Below, in pieces: positions 53,366 to 64,000 of a stretch of 64,000 bases of DNA. The position numbers and the translations under genes are program-made. Origin of the DNA: Nostoc sp. CHAB 5844 (GTDB lineage: Bacteria; Cyanobacteriota; Cyanobacteriia; Cyanobacteriales; Nostocaceae); NCBI RefSeq assembly GCF_020829595.1, contig NZ_JAIVFW010000005.1, positions 71,974-135,973 of the forward strand. The letters run 5' to 3'. Within the stretch, counting starts at the first letter, position 1. Every line of letters starts with the position of its first letter. Below the pieces are notes generated by a model. The model searched no databases and was not told the DNA's origin. It saw only the letters and a list, made by a program, of their open reading frames with translations.

Positions 53366-53692
53366 CAGCAAAATGATAAATCTACATCGTGCCGTAACCC
53401 AACATCATCAAGACTTAACCTTACTACTTTAGTTGCATTCCCAGAGTTAGCATTACGGCAGTTAGAAGATGGTAGAGGGTTAAGAAGACCGTCATTCACA
53501 AATTGCGAGAATCTTGGTATTACCTTCGATGAGATAAATTCCCCAACGACGGAACAGATAGCGTTACTGAGAATTTCACTTGAAGGCAGGAGGATGGAGT
53601 ATCCACAGAGGTATCAACAAGAGAGATTGTTGGCTTTGTGGAAGGCTAAAAATCATCTTGGACAAACGATAGATTTACTGGAAATACAATAA
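53366..53692 (+). pseudogene. 5'-truncated gene remnant of unknown family
   Basis: A 108-codon open frame with the texture of coding DNA (AFPELALRQLEDGRGLRRPS, TEQIALLRISLEGRRMEYPQ, QQERLLALWKAKNHLGQTID) ends in TAA at 53690-53692 and is followed at once by a good hairpin terminator. It has no usable start before the Met near its end. The upstream side is a GTAGGTTGGGT repeat (53332-53342). I judge it the 3' part of a lost gene. Family not recognised. Confidence 0.45.
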
Positions 53693-53700
53693 AAGAAAGG

Positions 53701-53736
53701 AAAGGCACTCTCTAACCTGAGTGCCTTTCTTTTATC
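53701..53736. terminator. Bidirectional terminator
   Basis: AAAGGCACTC (53701-53710) and GAGTGCCTTT (53719-53728) form a perfect 10-bp stem, followed by CTTTTAT on the plus strand and by CCTTTCTTTT on the minus strand. It serves the gene remnant and the leftward tRNA transcript. Confidence 0.85.
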
Positions 53737-53823
53737 TATTGCTATGTAAAGTTTTTAGTTCAGCAAATTGTATAAAAAAGTGTAGAAACAAGAGTTTGAT
53801 ACTTTTCTACCATTGCCCGAAAA

Positions 53824-53915
53824 CGGAGAGGGAGGGATTCGAACCCTCGGTACGGAGTTGCCTGCCGTACAACAGATTAGCAATCTGCCGCTTTCGACCA
53901 CTCAGCCACCTCTCC
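53824..53915 (-). tRNA. tRNA-Ser(GCU)
   Basis: 92 bases. The 5' arm GGAGAGG pairs with CCTCTCC and is followed by discriminator G. The D arm, the anticodon loop ATTGCTAAT with anticodon GCT (53879-53881 on the plus strand), a long variable arm as in serine tRNAs and a TTCGAATC T loop are all visible. CCA is not encoded. It reads serine codons AGC and AGU. Confidence 0.95.
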
Positions 53916-53969
53916 AGGTCACGAACATTTATCATAGCAGTTTTTTGCAGAAAGTCAAACATTTTTTCG

Positions 53970-53994
53970 TCAATGGTCAATGGTCAATGGTCAA
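53970..53994. repeat. TCAATGG tandem repeat
   Basis: Three copies of TCAATGG in a row plus a partial fourth, between the tRNA and crtB. Seven-base short tandem repeat as seen elsewhere in the window. Confidence 0.7.
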
Positions 53995-54017
53995 GAGTTT
54001 TGAACTTTGGACTAATT

Positions 54018-56373
<2,356 letters not shown>

Positions 56374-56498
56374 TTAAACCTACTATTGTTCAATATTTCT
56401 TAATCGTTTTGCCGTTCTCATTATACGTTGCAATCTGTTACATTTGGCAGTAATTGGGCGATCGCCTGCCTAAAAACTTTCGTACCACCGAATTTTTA

Positions 56499-56531
56499 GT
56501 GAAGTATGAAGTGTGAAGTATGAAGTGTGAC
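56499..56531. repeat. GTGAAGTATGAA tandem repeat
   Basis: Alternating GAAGTAT and GAAGTGT heptamers, about four copies, in the gap between the divergent crtP and rsmG genes. Same class as 34085-34146. A promoter for either gene could overlap it. Confidence 0.65.
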
Positions 56532-56615
56532 ATTTCATTTTTTCGCTGCATCGGTTGAAAGTGCTGCGAAACGCTATACAATTATTCTCCTATTGCCTGC
56601 CATCACTAATGACCA

Positions 56616-57365
56616 ATGACTAATTCCAATACTCCCTTGCTGCCAGAAATGGCAGAAATTTGGCAGCAAACACTCAATTGGCAACCAAATACCCAACAAC
56701 AGGCAAAATTTCAGCAACTTTATGAGTTAATTCTGGCAGGTAACAGTCAATTAAACTTAACGCGCATTACCGAACCCCAGGAATTTTGGGAAAAACATCT
56801 CTGGGATTCTTTGCGAGGAATTGTATTAAAAAAACAATTTATTGAGTCTCTCCAAAAAGGCGCATCTGTGATTGATATTGGTACAGGTGCAGGCTTTCCC
56901 GGCATTCCAGTCGGCATGATTATGGTTAACAGCCAAATAACTCTGCTAGATTCAACCAGAAAGAAAATTGCTTTTATCGACAAAGTATTAACTGCAATAG
57001 AACTCAGCAATTGTAAAACTCTAGTTGGCAGAGTTGAAGAAATCGGCCAGCAAACCCAGCACCGCCAAACCTATGATCTTGTTCTCATTCGCGCTGTGGG
57101 TACAGCTTCAGAATGTGCAGAATATAGCTTACCATTACTAAAACAAGGTGGTTTAGCTGTAATTTACCGAGGTACTTGGACTGAAGAAGAAACTACCGCT
57201 TTGCAAAATGCTGTTAAGCAGTTAGGTGGCGAAATTGCATCAATTGAACAATTCACTACTCCCCTAACTAATAGCATCCGTCATTGCTTATATTTGCGAA
57301 AAGTAGCAACCACACCTCCACAATTTCCCCGCGCAGTTGGCATACCTCATCAAAAGCCACTGTGA
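56616..57365 (+). CDS. rsmG: 16S rRNA (guanine527-N7)-methyltransferase
   Basis: Methylates G527 of 16S rRNA with S-adenosylmethionine. 249 residues. SAM-binding motif SVIDIGTGAGFPGIPVGM near 86-103, LLDSTRKKIAFIDKVLTAI and DLVLIRAVGTASECAEYSLP match RsmG/GidB. The N-terminal helix bundle has QLNLTRITEPQEFWEKHLWD. Start ATG at 56616. No oddities. Confidence 0.95.
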   Translation: MTNSNTPLLPEMAEIWQQTLNWQPNTQQQAKFQQLYELILAGNSQLNLTRITEPQEFWEKHLWDSLRGIVLKKQFIESLQKGASVIDIGTGAGFPGIPVGMIMVNSQITLLDSTRKKIAFIDKVLTAIELSNCKTLVGRVEEIGQQTQHRQTYDLVLIRAVGTASECAEYSLPLLKQGGLAVIYRGTWTEEETTALQNAVKQLGGEIASIEQFTTPLTNSIRHCLYLRKVATTPPQFPRAVGIPHQKPL

Positions 57366-57630
57366 CGTTTACTTGAATGATTATGAGAGACAAACATTTG
57401 ACAGAGATATCAATAGACTGTGAATGCTTACGAGGATTTGATTTATAGAAGTCAAGATTCAGCAATCAAAAAGTAAGAATTACATTTTTTAACCTTACCG
57501 AAAATTAAGATTGACAAGACTTTTTGCTAGGTAGTAATGCGAAACTTCCTTGCTCAGTGGTACTTGTAGCAATAGACTTATTATGAGTCAGTTTTATACA
57601 CACTACGGTTAAATAAATAGTTAAAATTCT

Positions 57631-58218
57631 TTGGTATCAACAGTGGAATCACATTACGAAGAGCAACTAATTCATATCATTCGGGCTACACCTTGGTTCA
57701 TGGCGGCGCTTTCTGCCGTTCGTGAATTGGCGTTGCCTTCATGGTGCATTGGATCTGGTGTCATTAGAAATCTAGTTTGGGATACTCTACACCGTGTAAG
57801 CAAGGCATCTCATTTGTCAGATGTGGATGTGGCCTACTTCGATCCCTCAGATATCAGCATGGAGCGCGATAAAAAGCTACAGCTACTACTATCCCAACAG
57901 CTACCTGACGTTCCGTGGGAAATAACTAATCAAGCTGGCGTTCACATCTGGTTTGAGAGTGTTTTCGGTCATAATGTTACTCCCCTTTCCTCGCTTGAAG
58001 AAGCTATCGCTACATGGCCAGAATATACCACTGCGGTAGGCGTAACTCTTGAAGCCAACAATAACATTCGCGTAATTGCACCTTTCGGGCTCAACGATCT
58101 TTTTGGCATTGTAGTGAGACGAAACCCCGCACGAGTTAGTGTCGAAACTTACCGAAAGCGCATTGAGCAAAAGCAGTATATGGCTCGTTGGCCGATGGTA
58201 ACGGTGATTTCGTGCTAG
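57631..58218 (+). CDS. Nucleotidyltransferase-family protein (NTP_transf_6 type)
   Basis: 195 residues. It begins at a TTG (57631) or, four codons later, a GTG (57643); there is no ATG until residue 35. Its central region has GSGVIRNLVWDTLHR and LSDVDVAYFDPS, the Gly-Ser and Asp-x-Asp of the nucleotidyltransferase fold, and RVIAPFGLNDLFGIVVRRNP near the end. Homologues are annotated as nucleotidyltransferase family proteins of unknown substrate. The GNAT gene follows after 41 bases on the same strand, so they may be co-transcribed. Confidence 0.8.
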   Translation: MVSTVESHYEEQLIHIIRATPWFMAALSAVRELALPSWCIGSGVIRNLVWDTLHRVSKASHLSDVDVAYFDPSDISMERDKKLQLLLSQQLPDVPWEITNQAGVHIWFESVFGHNVTPLSSLEEAIATWPEYTTAVGVTLEANNNIRVIAPFGLNDLFGIVVRRNPARVSVETYRKRIEQKQYMARWPMVTVISC

Positions 58219-58259
58219 CAGCAATGTTCTAAGACTACGCGTGAGCCACATGATTTCAA

Positions 58260-58700
58260 ATGAAACTACAACCAATTGAACATCAACACTTGAAAGAATG
58301 CGCTGACTTGTTTGTTTCAGTTTTTAGCAATCCTCCTTGGAATGAAAACTGGAAGATTGAATCAGCTTTGAACAGATTGGAAGATTTTTATAATATGCCT
58401 TGGTCACACAGTGTTGTTGCAATAGAAGAGGATAGAATTATCGGTTTTGCTATTGGTTATATTGAAAGATGGCATCAAGGTAAAAGCTTTTACCTGCAAG
58501 AAATGTGTATTGATTCCACTAAGCAGCGAAGCGGAATTGGTACGAAAATTATGGATGTACTTTCCCAAAATTTAGTCAGTCAAGGTGTCAATAAGATTTA
58601 TCTATTGACAGCGCAAGATAGTCCAGCCTCAGCATTCTATTATAAGTGTGGGTTTTGTTATAACTCCAAAATAATTATGATGTCAAAAACAGTGCAATAG
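58260..58700 (+). CDS. GNAT-family N-acetyltransferase
   Basis: 146 residues. Motif A of the acetyl-CoA site is MCIDSTKQRSGIGTKIMDVL (R/Q-x-x-G-x-G/A) near 82-101, and the later AQDSPASAFYYKCGFCY is the usual fourth motif. Alternating strands before it fit the fold. It acetylates an unknown amine or protein. It lies next to the nucleotidyltransferase gene, a pairing that recalls small resistance-like cassettes, but nothing specific can be said. Confidence 0.85.
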   Translation: MKLQPIEHQHLKECADLFVSVFSNPPWNENWKIESALNRLEDFYNMPWSHSVVAIEEDRIIGFAIGYIERWHQGKSFYLQEMCIDSTKQRSGIGTKIMDVLSQNLVSQGVNKIYLLTAQDSPASAFYYKCGFCYNSKIIMMSKTVQ

Positions 58701-58954
58701 CCATTACCTCGCAATAGAGATGCACAGCATTGGCTTTCAAAAGCATTGAGTTTGCCCTGCTGTAACATCTGCTGGTAAGAAATTAAGGGCTGAATTTTCT
58801 TACTTTTGAGTTTTTAGAGCATTGTTACTATTTGTGATGTTGAGCGATCGCCTTCAGAACTTTTTGCTAAATCCCCAATAGTAGCGATTGGTAGCTTTTT
58901 TCTCAACGCAAGCGGCTGTAATATTAGCAACAGAAGATTCTGGGAGTAAATTCC

Positions 58955-59815
58955 ATGACAGGCAGCCTAACAGCATGTATCTTGAAGTACTTAGAGTCAC
59001 CGCCAGCGTTTCGCTTCTTGAGCGCGAGTAAGTGGTATTGGTTACTGCTGTTATCCTCCACACCTATACTCATTGGTTCCTCATGTGTAGTCTCATTTGC
59101 CGCACCGCCCAAAATTGCTCAAGCAGTACCAAGTGCTGCAATCACGCGTCCGACGCTGAAAGTTGGCTCTCAAGGTGAGCGTGTCTCGGAGTTGCAAGCA
59201 GCACTCAAGCTTTTGGGCTTTTACTCAGGCACAGTCGATGGAGTTTATAACGAGAATACAGCAAATGCTGTTTCTCGCTTTAAGCAAGCAGTCGGTTTAA
59301 ATCCTGATGGGGTGGTGGATGCTGCTACTTGGCAAAAACTGTTTCCTAAAGAACCAGCACCGACATCAAACACGGCTGCATCTTTGACTCCAACTCAGCC
59401 AAGCACAGCTGTAGCTAAACCGGAACCAAGACCGGCTAGTCCCAGAACTAGGACAACTCAAGTACCAACACTCGCACCAGAACCAAGACCAGTTAACCGT
59501 AGAACTGCCACAACTCAACGAAAAACTCCAACACGGCCATCATCAACTATCAGTTTTCGCAAGGTTCCTGGTATTCAGTACACCTCTGAAGGATATCCAA
59601 TTTTGCGCTTAGGGATGAGTGGTGAAGATGTAGTCACGTTGCAAAAACAATTAAAAAGATTCGGTTTTTTGAAGAGTGGCATAGATGGTGATTTTGGCCG
59701 GACTACCGAAGCAGCAGTTAAAGCATTGCAAAGGCGCTATGGTTTAGAAGAGGATGGTGTAGCTGGTGGTGCTACGTGGGAAATTCTCTTGCGGCGATCG
59801 CCTGGGCAACGATAG
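58955..59815 (+). CDS. Peptidoglycan-binding protein with two PG_binding_1 domains
   Basis: 286 residues. A membrane or signal segment near 28-50 (YWLLLLSSTPILIGSSCVVS) ends near SFAAPPKIAQA. The first PG_binding_1 domain follows (LKVGSQGERVSELQAALKLL to GVVDAATWQKLF, about 68-128), then a Pro/Thr/Arg-rich linker of about 75 residues and a second PG_binding_1 domain (LRLGMSGEDVVTLQKQLKRF to GVAGGATWEILL, about 214-281). No catalytic domain. Probably anchors to the cell wall. Confidence 0.9.
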   Translation: MTGSLTACILKYLESPPAFRFLSASKWYWLLLLSSTPILIGSSCVVSFAAPPKIAQAVPSAAITRPTLKVGSQGERVSELQAALKLLGFYSGTVDGVYNENTANAVSRFKQAVGLNPDGVVDAATWQKLFPKEPAPTSNTAASLTPTQPSTAVAKPEPRPASPRTRTTQVPTLAPEPRPVNRRTATTQRKTPTRPSSTISFRKVPGIQYTSEGYPILRLGMSGEDVVTLQKQLKRFGFLKSGIDGDFGRTTEAAVKALQRRYGLEEDGVAGGATWEILLRRSPGQR

Positions 59816-59904
59816 GCTAATACGAAGTTATACCAGTTATAAGTAGAGATGTAATGCATCGCGTCTCTACAAAATTCATCTTATTGAAGTACTCTCTGTT
59901 GTAT

Positions 59905-60258
59905 ATGAAACACTTTTTATTAACTTGGCTGGCGACTGCGGTGGCTTTACTGATTACCTCTAGAATTGTTGATGGTTTTATTGTCAATAATTTTGTTGCA
60001 GCTTTGGTAGCGGTATTCGTTATCGGATTAGTCAATGCTTTTATCAGACCAATTTTGCGGCTTTTGGCATTTCCCATTACCTTACTGACTTTTGGTTTAT
60101 TTACATTTGTGATTAATGCTTTATCTCTTTGGCTAGCAAGTGCTATCACTCCAGGTACTGGTTTTGAGATTAAAGGCTTTTTACCCGCTTTGCTGGGATC
60201 AATTGTGCTATCAATTGTGTCGAGTGTGATTAATTATTTTCTCAGAGCCGTTGAATAA
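59905..60258 (+). CDS. Phage-holin-superfamily-like four-helix membrane protein
   Basis: 117 residues from the ATG at 59905 (MKHFLLTWLATAVALLITSR). The frame opens 17 codons upstream, but that part is not family-like. Four hydrophobic segments (LLTWLATAVALLI, FVAALVAVFVIGLVNAF, ITLLTFGLFTFVINALSLWL, LLGSIVLSIVSSVINYFL), with RPILRLLAFPITLLTFG between the second and third, fit the family of small membrane proteins (mycobacterial-type four-TM holin superfamily) widespread in cyanobacteria. It is probably not a phage lysis holin. Function unknown. Confidence 0.8.
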   Translation: MKHFLLTWLATAVALLITSRIVDGFIVNNFVAALVAVFVIGLVNAFIRPILRLLAFPITLLTFGLFTFVINALSLWLASAITPGTGFEIKGFLPALLGSIVLSIVSSVINYFLRAVE

Positions 60259-60274
60259 CAATCAATGTAATTCA

Positions 60275-60679
60275 TCACGGCTCTATTTCTTCAGCCACCG
60301 CTACAGTTACTGCATCTGATTGCTCTGATAAGCGGAAAATACATTTAGGAACCAATAACTTAGCACCCAATCCCGCATTTTTAGTAGCTGCCAAAATAGC
60401 AGCCGCCTCTGCAACACTTGGTGTTCCCGTTGCTTTGGTGATGATTGCAGAAGGGTTGGGAACTGCAACAGTAGATAACTTTTCTGGTGAAAATGTTCTG
60501 CACAGCCAATTGTGGAGGTGGCAAAGTTCTACTAAAGCAGTATCGAAGGCTTTTGTGTCAATGGTAGCAATCCCGGCGATCGCTCTTTCGTCGAGTAGAT
60601 TTTTTTGCAATACTTCTGCAATAGCTATGGTAATCAACTGTGCCGAACTACCTCGTTGAAAGCCAATTCCCACCCACAA
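60275..60679 (-). CDS. cobE: Cobalamin biosynthesis CobE / CbiG C-terminal domain protein
   Basis: 134 residues. It resembles the C-terminal domain of CbiG (cobalt-precorrin-5A hydrolase), which exists as stand-alone CobE in some pathways: WVGIGFQRGSSAQLITIAIA, DTKAFDTALVELCH, TGTPSVAEAAAILAATKNAG and KLLVPKCIFRLSEQ. Starts at a TTG (60679); the frame continues upstream without a better start. No other cobalamin genes are in the window. It is convergent with the holin-like gene. Confidence 0.75.
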   Translation of the reverse strand: MWVGIGFQRGSSAQLITIAIAEVLQKNLLDERAIAGIATIDTKAFDTALVELCHLHNWLCRTFSPEKLSTVAVPNPSAIITKATGTPSVAEAAAILAATKNAGLGAKLLVPKCIFRLSEQSDAVTVAVAEEIEP

Positions 60680-61348
60680 ATTTCTTAGGTAGCTAGAGTT
60701 TTTGTCGTTTGAAATAGTAGTTGAGTTAGTCAGCGATCCCCGATGATATTAGCTTTGTTGATTACCGTTGATTGCGATACCTGAAAATTGATCGATAGAA
60801 TACTGTCCTCAAAAATTAAACACTATATATTGAACATGTCTAGCACAGTAGGAAGCACCAAGGGAGAGAATAGGCAAAAACAGTAGTTTATTTCCTAAAC
60901 TTTTGCTTCATCGTTACTTTGAAGCACAAACTTTTCGCCTGTGCTTTACCTTGGTGTTTCAATTTCTTCATTCTCTGTCGCAGTAGGCGCAAAATTGCTG
61001 CGATGGAGTTTTGCTTTTTCGTGAATTAATTGCTTATTTTCGGACAGTTTTTCTACTACTTAAGTAAATACCGTAGATTGAAACTTTTGTCAAGTGATTA
61101 GTCTTGCGTGAAGATTTCCAGGTTCTAGAAAACGCTACATTCTGCACACATCAAAGAAGCATAACAACTCTTGAGCGATCGCTACTGCTACAAGCTACAT
61201 TTAAGTATGTGCTGGATTTTTGAATTGCTATGCTTGGATAGTACAGCGAATTAGAAATTTAACGCAGAGTCACGCGGAGTTTGGCGCAAAGTCACGCGGA
61301 GTTTTTAGAAGGAATAAGAGTAAATTTTTAGAGTTTTTGGAGTTGGTT
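60680..61348. other. Gene-free interval with a GCAGAGTCACGCGGAG repeat
   Basis: About 670 bases. Mostly AT-rich and empty. Just before the ATPase gene two copies of GTCACGCGGAGTTT (61269-61282 and 61290-61303) sit within AACGCAGAGTCACGCGGAGT-type repeats common in this lineage. No coding frame is convincing. Confidence 0.5.
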
Positions 61349-62608
61349 ATGCTTAAGAAACTCATCTTAGAAAATTGGAAAAGTTTCCGTTATGCGGAGC
61401 TTCCACTTGACCCGTTGACGGTGCTTATTGGAACAAATGCTAGTGGGAAGTCTAATGTGGTTGAAGCTTTGGAATTCTTACAAAGAATAGTTAGTGGTGA
61501 GAAAGTTGAATCTGCTTTAGCAGGAGATAAAATACTTCAATCTATTCGTGGTGGTGTCGAATGGGCTGCACGAAAACCAGAAACTAATTTTACTCTCAGT
61601 GCATTAGTTAATGGTGTAAACGACAACACAGATTACCTCTACGTTATGATTATAGAAACTCAACCATTTTGTAAAATATTACAAGAATTTATTGTTAAAT
61701 ATTCTTATGTTGAAGACAAACAAGAAAATATTATTAAAAAAAACTTATTAATTAGTTGGAATGAAAAAGAATTAGAAAATAATTATACGGGTATTGATGT
61801 AAGAAAAAAATATGATGATTATAGTTATAGAGTTACGTTGGCAGACACTATATATTCACAATCAATTCTTAGACAAATTGATGGCATACTAGATAATGAC
61901 GAAAACATAAATGTTTATGATTTTTTGAGAGACACTCTTGAAAACGTTTTCATCCTAAATCCTATCCCGTCTACAATGCGCCAATATTCACGACTATCTG
62001 ACAGGATGGAAAGTGATGCGTCTAATATTGCTGGAGTTTTAGCAGCACTACCTGATGAACAGAAATTTGAAGTGGAATCAACACTATCTACATACATCAA
62101 AGAGTTACCAGAAGGCGATATTAAAAAAGTATGGGCAGAAAAAGTGGGTAGATTTGGCACAGATGCCATGCTTTACTGTCAGGAAGAATGGAAACATGGA
62201 CATATTACAGAAATCGATGTTAGGAGTATGTCAGATGGAACTTTACGCTTTCTAGCAATTCTCACGGCTTTACTAACTCGTCCTGAAGGTAGTCAAATTG
62301 TCATTGAAGAAATAGATAATGGTCTGCATCCTTCTCGTGCAGAATTACTAGTGAGAATACTGCGCGAGATTGGCAGTAAAAGAAATATAGATATTTTACT
62401 TACTACTCATAATCCAGCATTACTAGATGCTTTAGGCCCTGAAATCGTTCCCTTTGTAGTTGTTGCACACCGTGATTATGAAACTGGCGAAAGCAAGCTT
62501 ACTTTGTTAGAAGATATTGATAACTTCTCTAAGTTATTTGCCTCATATTCTTTGGGAAATATGGCAACTAAAGGTGCAATTGAAAGAAGCCTTTCTCATG
62601 ATGCATAG
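61349..62608 (+). CDS. AAA (AAA_21/OLD-like) ATPase
   Basis: 419 residues from the ATG at 61349, with GGAG six bases upstream. The frame extends 43 codons earlier through the repeat and that part is rejected. Walker A GTNASGKSN (G28-S35) sits right after MLKKLILENWKSFRYAEL, as in RecF/SMC-like ATPases. The ABC-type signature is VRSMSDGTLRFLAIL, Walker B is IVIEEIDNGLHPSRAELL, and the H-loop is ILLTTHNPALLDALG. This is the class often found in phage-defence modules (OLD, AAA_21), usually with a partner nuclease. No intact partner follows; a short relic starts inside its end. Confidence 0.85.
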   Translation: MLKKLILENWKSFRYAELPLDPLTVLIGTNASGKSNVVEALEFLQRIVSGEKVESALAGDKILQSIRGGVEWAARKPETNFTLSALVNGVNDNTDYLYVMIIETQPFCKILQEFIVKYSYVEDKQENIIKKNLLISWNEKELENNYTGIDVRKKYDDYSYRVTLADTIYSQSILRQIDGILDNDENINVYDFLRDTLENVFILNPIPSTMRQYSRLSDRMESDASNIAGVLAALPDEQKFEVESTLSTYIKELPEGDIKKVWAEKVGRFGTDAMLYCQEEWKHGHITEIDVRSMSDGTLRFLAILTALLTRPEGSQIVIEEIDNGLHPSRAELLVRILREIGSKRNIDILLTTHNPALLDALGPEIVPFVVVAHRDYETGESKLTLLEDIDNFSKLFASYSLGNMATKGAIERSLSHDA

Positions 62609-62690
62609 TTATTAGTATGATGAACAGCTAAAATCGCAGGAACCACCTCCACCACAGCCACCTACACGCCGCAGCAGTCGCAGAAAATAA
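62601..62690 (+). pseudogene. Possible collapsed partner gene of the AAA ATPase
   Basis: An ATG at 62601 overlaps the last eight bases of the ATPase gene and reads MHSY, then TAG, then in the same frame [20 protein letters not shown] and SRRK, stop at 62688-62690. The tail looks like a proline/arginine-rich C-terminus of a real protein. Overlapping starts are typical of coupled partner genes. It may be an internally deleted partner or chance. Confidence 0.3.
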
Positions 62691-62781
62691 TAAAAAATTA
62701 TGGAGCGATCGCCACTCGCCTTCACATCACGCTATCATCGAGTATTGTGGCTTTTGCGTGCGTGAATTCTTGCATCTATCT

Positions 62782-64000
62782 ATGACCGCTTTTGACTCTG
62801 ACAACCAGCCAACGGAACCTAATCAACCGCCTGCGCCTCACGCGGACACGCGATTAGTAGACCGCAGTAAGCTGAGTAAAATGTACCAGCATTATGTGGA
62901 AATTAAAGATCAGCATCCTCACGCGCTATTGCTGTATCGGGTGGGCGATTTCTTTGAAACTTTTTTCCAAGATGCTGTAACTGTCTCTAGGGAACTGGAA
63001 TTAGTTCTTACCAGCAAGCACGGCGGCGAAGTTGGGCGAGTTGCAATGACTGGCGTACCACACCATGCTTGGGAACGCTACTCTACTCAATTGGTAGAAA
63101 AAGGTTATGCAGTCGTCATCTGCGACCAAGTAGAAGATGCTTCGGAAGCTGTGGGTTTGGTGCGGCGGGAAGTAACACGCATCCTTACCCCTGGCACGTT
63201 GTTAGAAGAGGGAATGCTGAAATCTAGCCGCAACAATTATTTGGCTGCGGTTGTGATTGCGGGGAATCATTGGGGTTTAGCTTACGCAGATATCTCAACA
63301 GGAGAATTTCTCACAACTCAAGGTAGCGATTTAGAACACCTAACGCAAGAATTAATGCGTTTGCAACCTTCGGAAGTGTTGGTTCCGACGAATGCGCCTG
63401 ATTTGGGGGCTTTGCTGCGTCCAGGGGAAACTTCGCCTCATCTTCCCCAATGTTTACCACCATCATTTTGTTATAGTTTGCGATCGCAAGTACCTTTTGC
63501 TCAAGGCGAAGCCAGAAGTAAATTATTGCAGAAATTTAAGGTGCGATCGCTCGAAGGTTTAGGTTGCGATCATCTTCCCCTCGCTGTGCGGGCGGCTGGC
63601 GGACTTTTAGAATACGTGGAAGATACCCAAAAGGAAAATACAGTCTCCCTGCAAAGACTTCGCACCTACACACTCACAGACTACCTAATTATCGACCATC
63701 AAACCCGCCGTAATTTAGAAATTACCCAAACAGTCCGCGATGGAACTTTTCACGGTTCCCTGCTGTGGGCATTAGATAGAACTAGCACCGCAATGGGTAG
63801 TCGGGCTTTGCGGCGTTGGTTGTTGCAACCACTACTCGATATTAAAGGCATTCGATCGCGGCAAGAGACAATTCAAGAATTAAAAGAAAATACTCCTCTG
63901 CGTCAAGATTTGCGCTACTTACTACGGCAAATCTACGACTTAGAACGCCTCACAGGCAGAGCGAGTTCTGGTACTGCCAATGCCAGAGATTTAATCGCTT
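62782..64000 (+). CDS. mutS: DNA mismatch repair protein MutS, N-terminal part (cut by window edge)
   Basis: The frame from ATG 62782 stays open to the window end (406 codons). It begins with a variable acidic stretch ([20 protein letters not shown]) and then the mismatch-recognition domain: [32 protein letters not shown] with the Phe that wedges into the mismatch, and [15 protein letters not shown]. The connector and core domains follow ([60 protein letters not shown]). The ATPase domain lies beyond the window. This is MutS1. Confidence 0.97.
   Translation, partial: MTAFDSDNQPTEPNQPPAPHADTRLVDRSKLSKMYQHYVEIKDQHPHALLLYRVGDFFETFFQDAVTVSRELELVLTSKHGGEVGRVAMTGVPHHAWERYSTQLVEKGYAVVICDQVEDASEAVGLVRREVTRILTPGTLLEEGMLKSSRNNYLAAVVIAGNHWGLAYADISTGEFLTTQGSDLEHLTQELMRLQPSEVLVPTNAPDLGALLRPGETSPHLPQCLPPSFCYSLRSQVPFAQGEARSKLLQKFKVRSLEGLGCDHLPLAVRAAGGLLEYVEDTQKENTVSLQRLRTYTLTDYLIIDHQTRRNLEITQTVRDGTFHGSLLWALDRTSTAMGSRALRRWLLQPLLDIKGIRSRQETIQELKENTPLRQDLRYLLRQIYDLERLTGRASSGTANARDLIA

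Noticed and set aside
53281-53499. 72-codon minus-strand frame
   Set aside because: It is the shadow of the plus-strand remnant at 53366-53692, which has better protein texture and a terminator.

Overview
The window is from a filamentous, almost certainly heterocyst-forming (Nostocales-type) cyanobacterium. The evidence is the very frequent GCGATCGC (HIP1) octamer, a near-canonical 223-residue NtcA, the crtP-crtB carotenoid pair, a cyanobacterial-style two-domain ThiE, a CphA2-type cyanophycin synthetase with a cyanophycinase, DUF3084/DUF3146/DUF1517/DUF1565/DUF1400 proteins, several Uma2 nucleases, and the short tandem and palindromic repeats that litter Nostocales genomes. No genus can be assigned. 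I see no rRNA, CRISPR array or transposase gene. There is one tRNA, and many small non-autonomous repeat elements.

Layout. 1-4.7 kb is accessory: the tail of a Uma2 gene, a DUF4157 (eCIS-associated) putative toxin, a decayed second Uma2 tail, a DacB-type peptidase, a small inverted-repeat element and a fragment resembling SMI1/KNR4. 4.7-10.8 kb holds a LOG-family protein, a two-gene operon of unknown small proteins with a clear terminator, an SRPBCC protein, a mechanosensitive-channel-like membrane protein and a DUF1517 protein. 10.8-12.6 kb is almost gene-free and repeat-rich. 12.6-24.6 kb carries a glycosyltransferase, thiS-thiE, a secreted beta-helix protein, a Uma2 protein, a GTPase, an isochorismatase-like hydrolase, a PD-(D/E)XK-like protein, tpiA, folP and an SPFH protein. 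25-34.9 kb holds a DUF1400 hydrolase, a Wza-like export protein, an ABC ATPase, an RTX-repeat protein, a two-component system, hisB and fabI. 35.5-39.1 kb is the ntcA neighbourhood, with a GTAN8TAC site upstream of ntcA, followed by DUF3084, a YqgF/RuvC-like protein and DUF3146. 39.5-46.8 kb holds a Uma2 protein, a nitrilase-like protein with altered catalytic residues paired with an aldehyde dehydrogenase, cyanophycinase and CphA2. 47-53.2 kb holds a KGG-repeat protein, an SDR relic, a Uma2 protein, an NlpC/P60-glycosyltransferase fusion, a class A beta-lactamase-like protein and an amino-acid-type binding protein. 53.3-64 kb holds a gene relic, tRNA-Ser(GCU), crtB-crtP, rsmG, a nucleotidyltransferase, a GNAT protein, a peptidoglycan-binding protein, a holin-like protein, a CobE/CbiG-C protein, an orphan AAA ATPase and the 5' part of mutS.

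Functional links. Nitrogen control and storage are represented by NtcA, CphA2 and CphB, though they are not in one operon. Envelope functions (DacB, SLBB export protein, NlpC/P60-GT2, serine hydrolase, peptidoglycan-binding protein) are scattered. The most unusual points are: a DUF4157 protein whose C-terminal half has a Cys-His arrangement reminiscent of CheD/CNF-type glutamine deamidases; an in-frame gene fusion whose linker is made of an interspersed genomic repeat; a nitrilase-fold protein with Lys and Cys of the catalytic triad replaced; and an AAA ATPase followed by what may be a collapsed partner gene. All functional statements come from reading motifs by eye. No database search was run.
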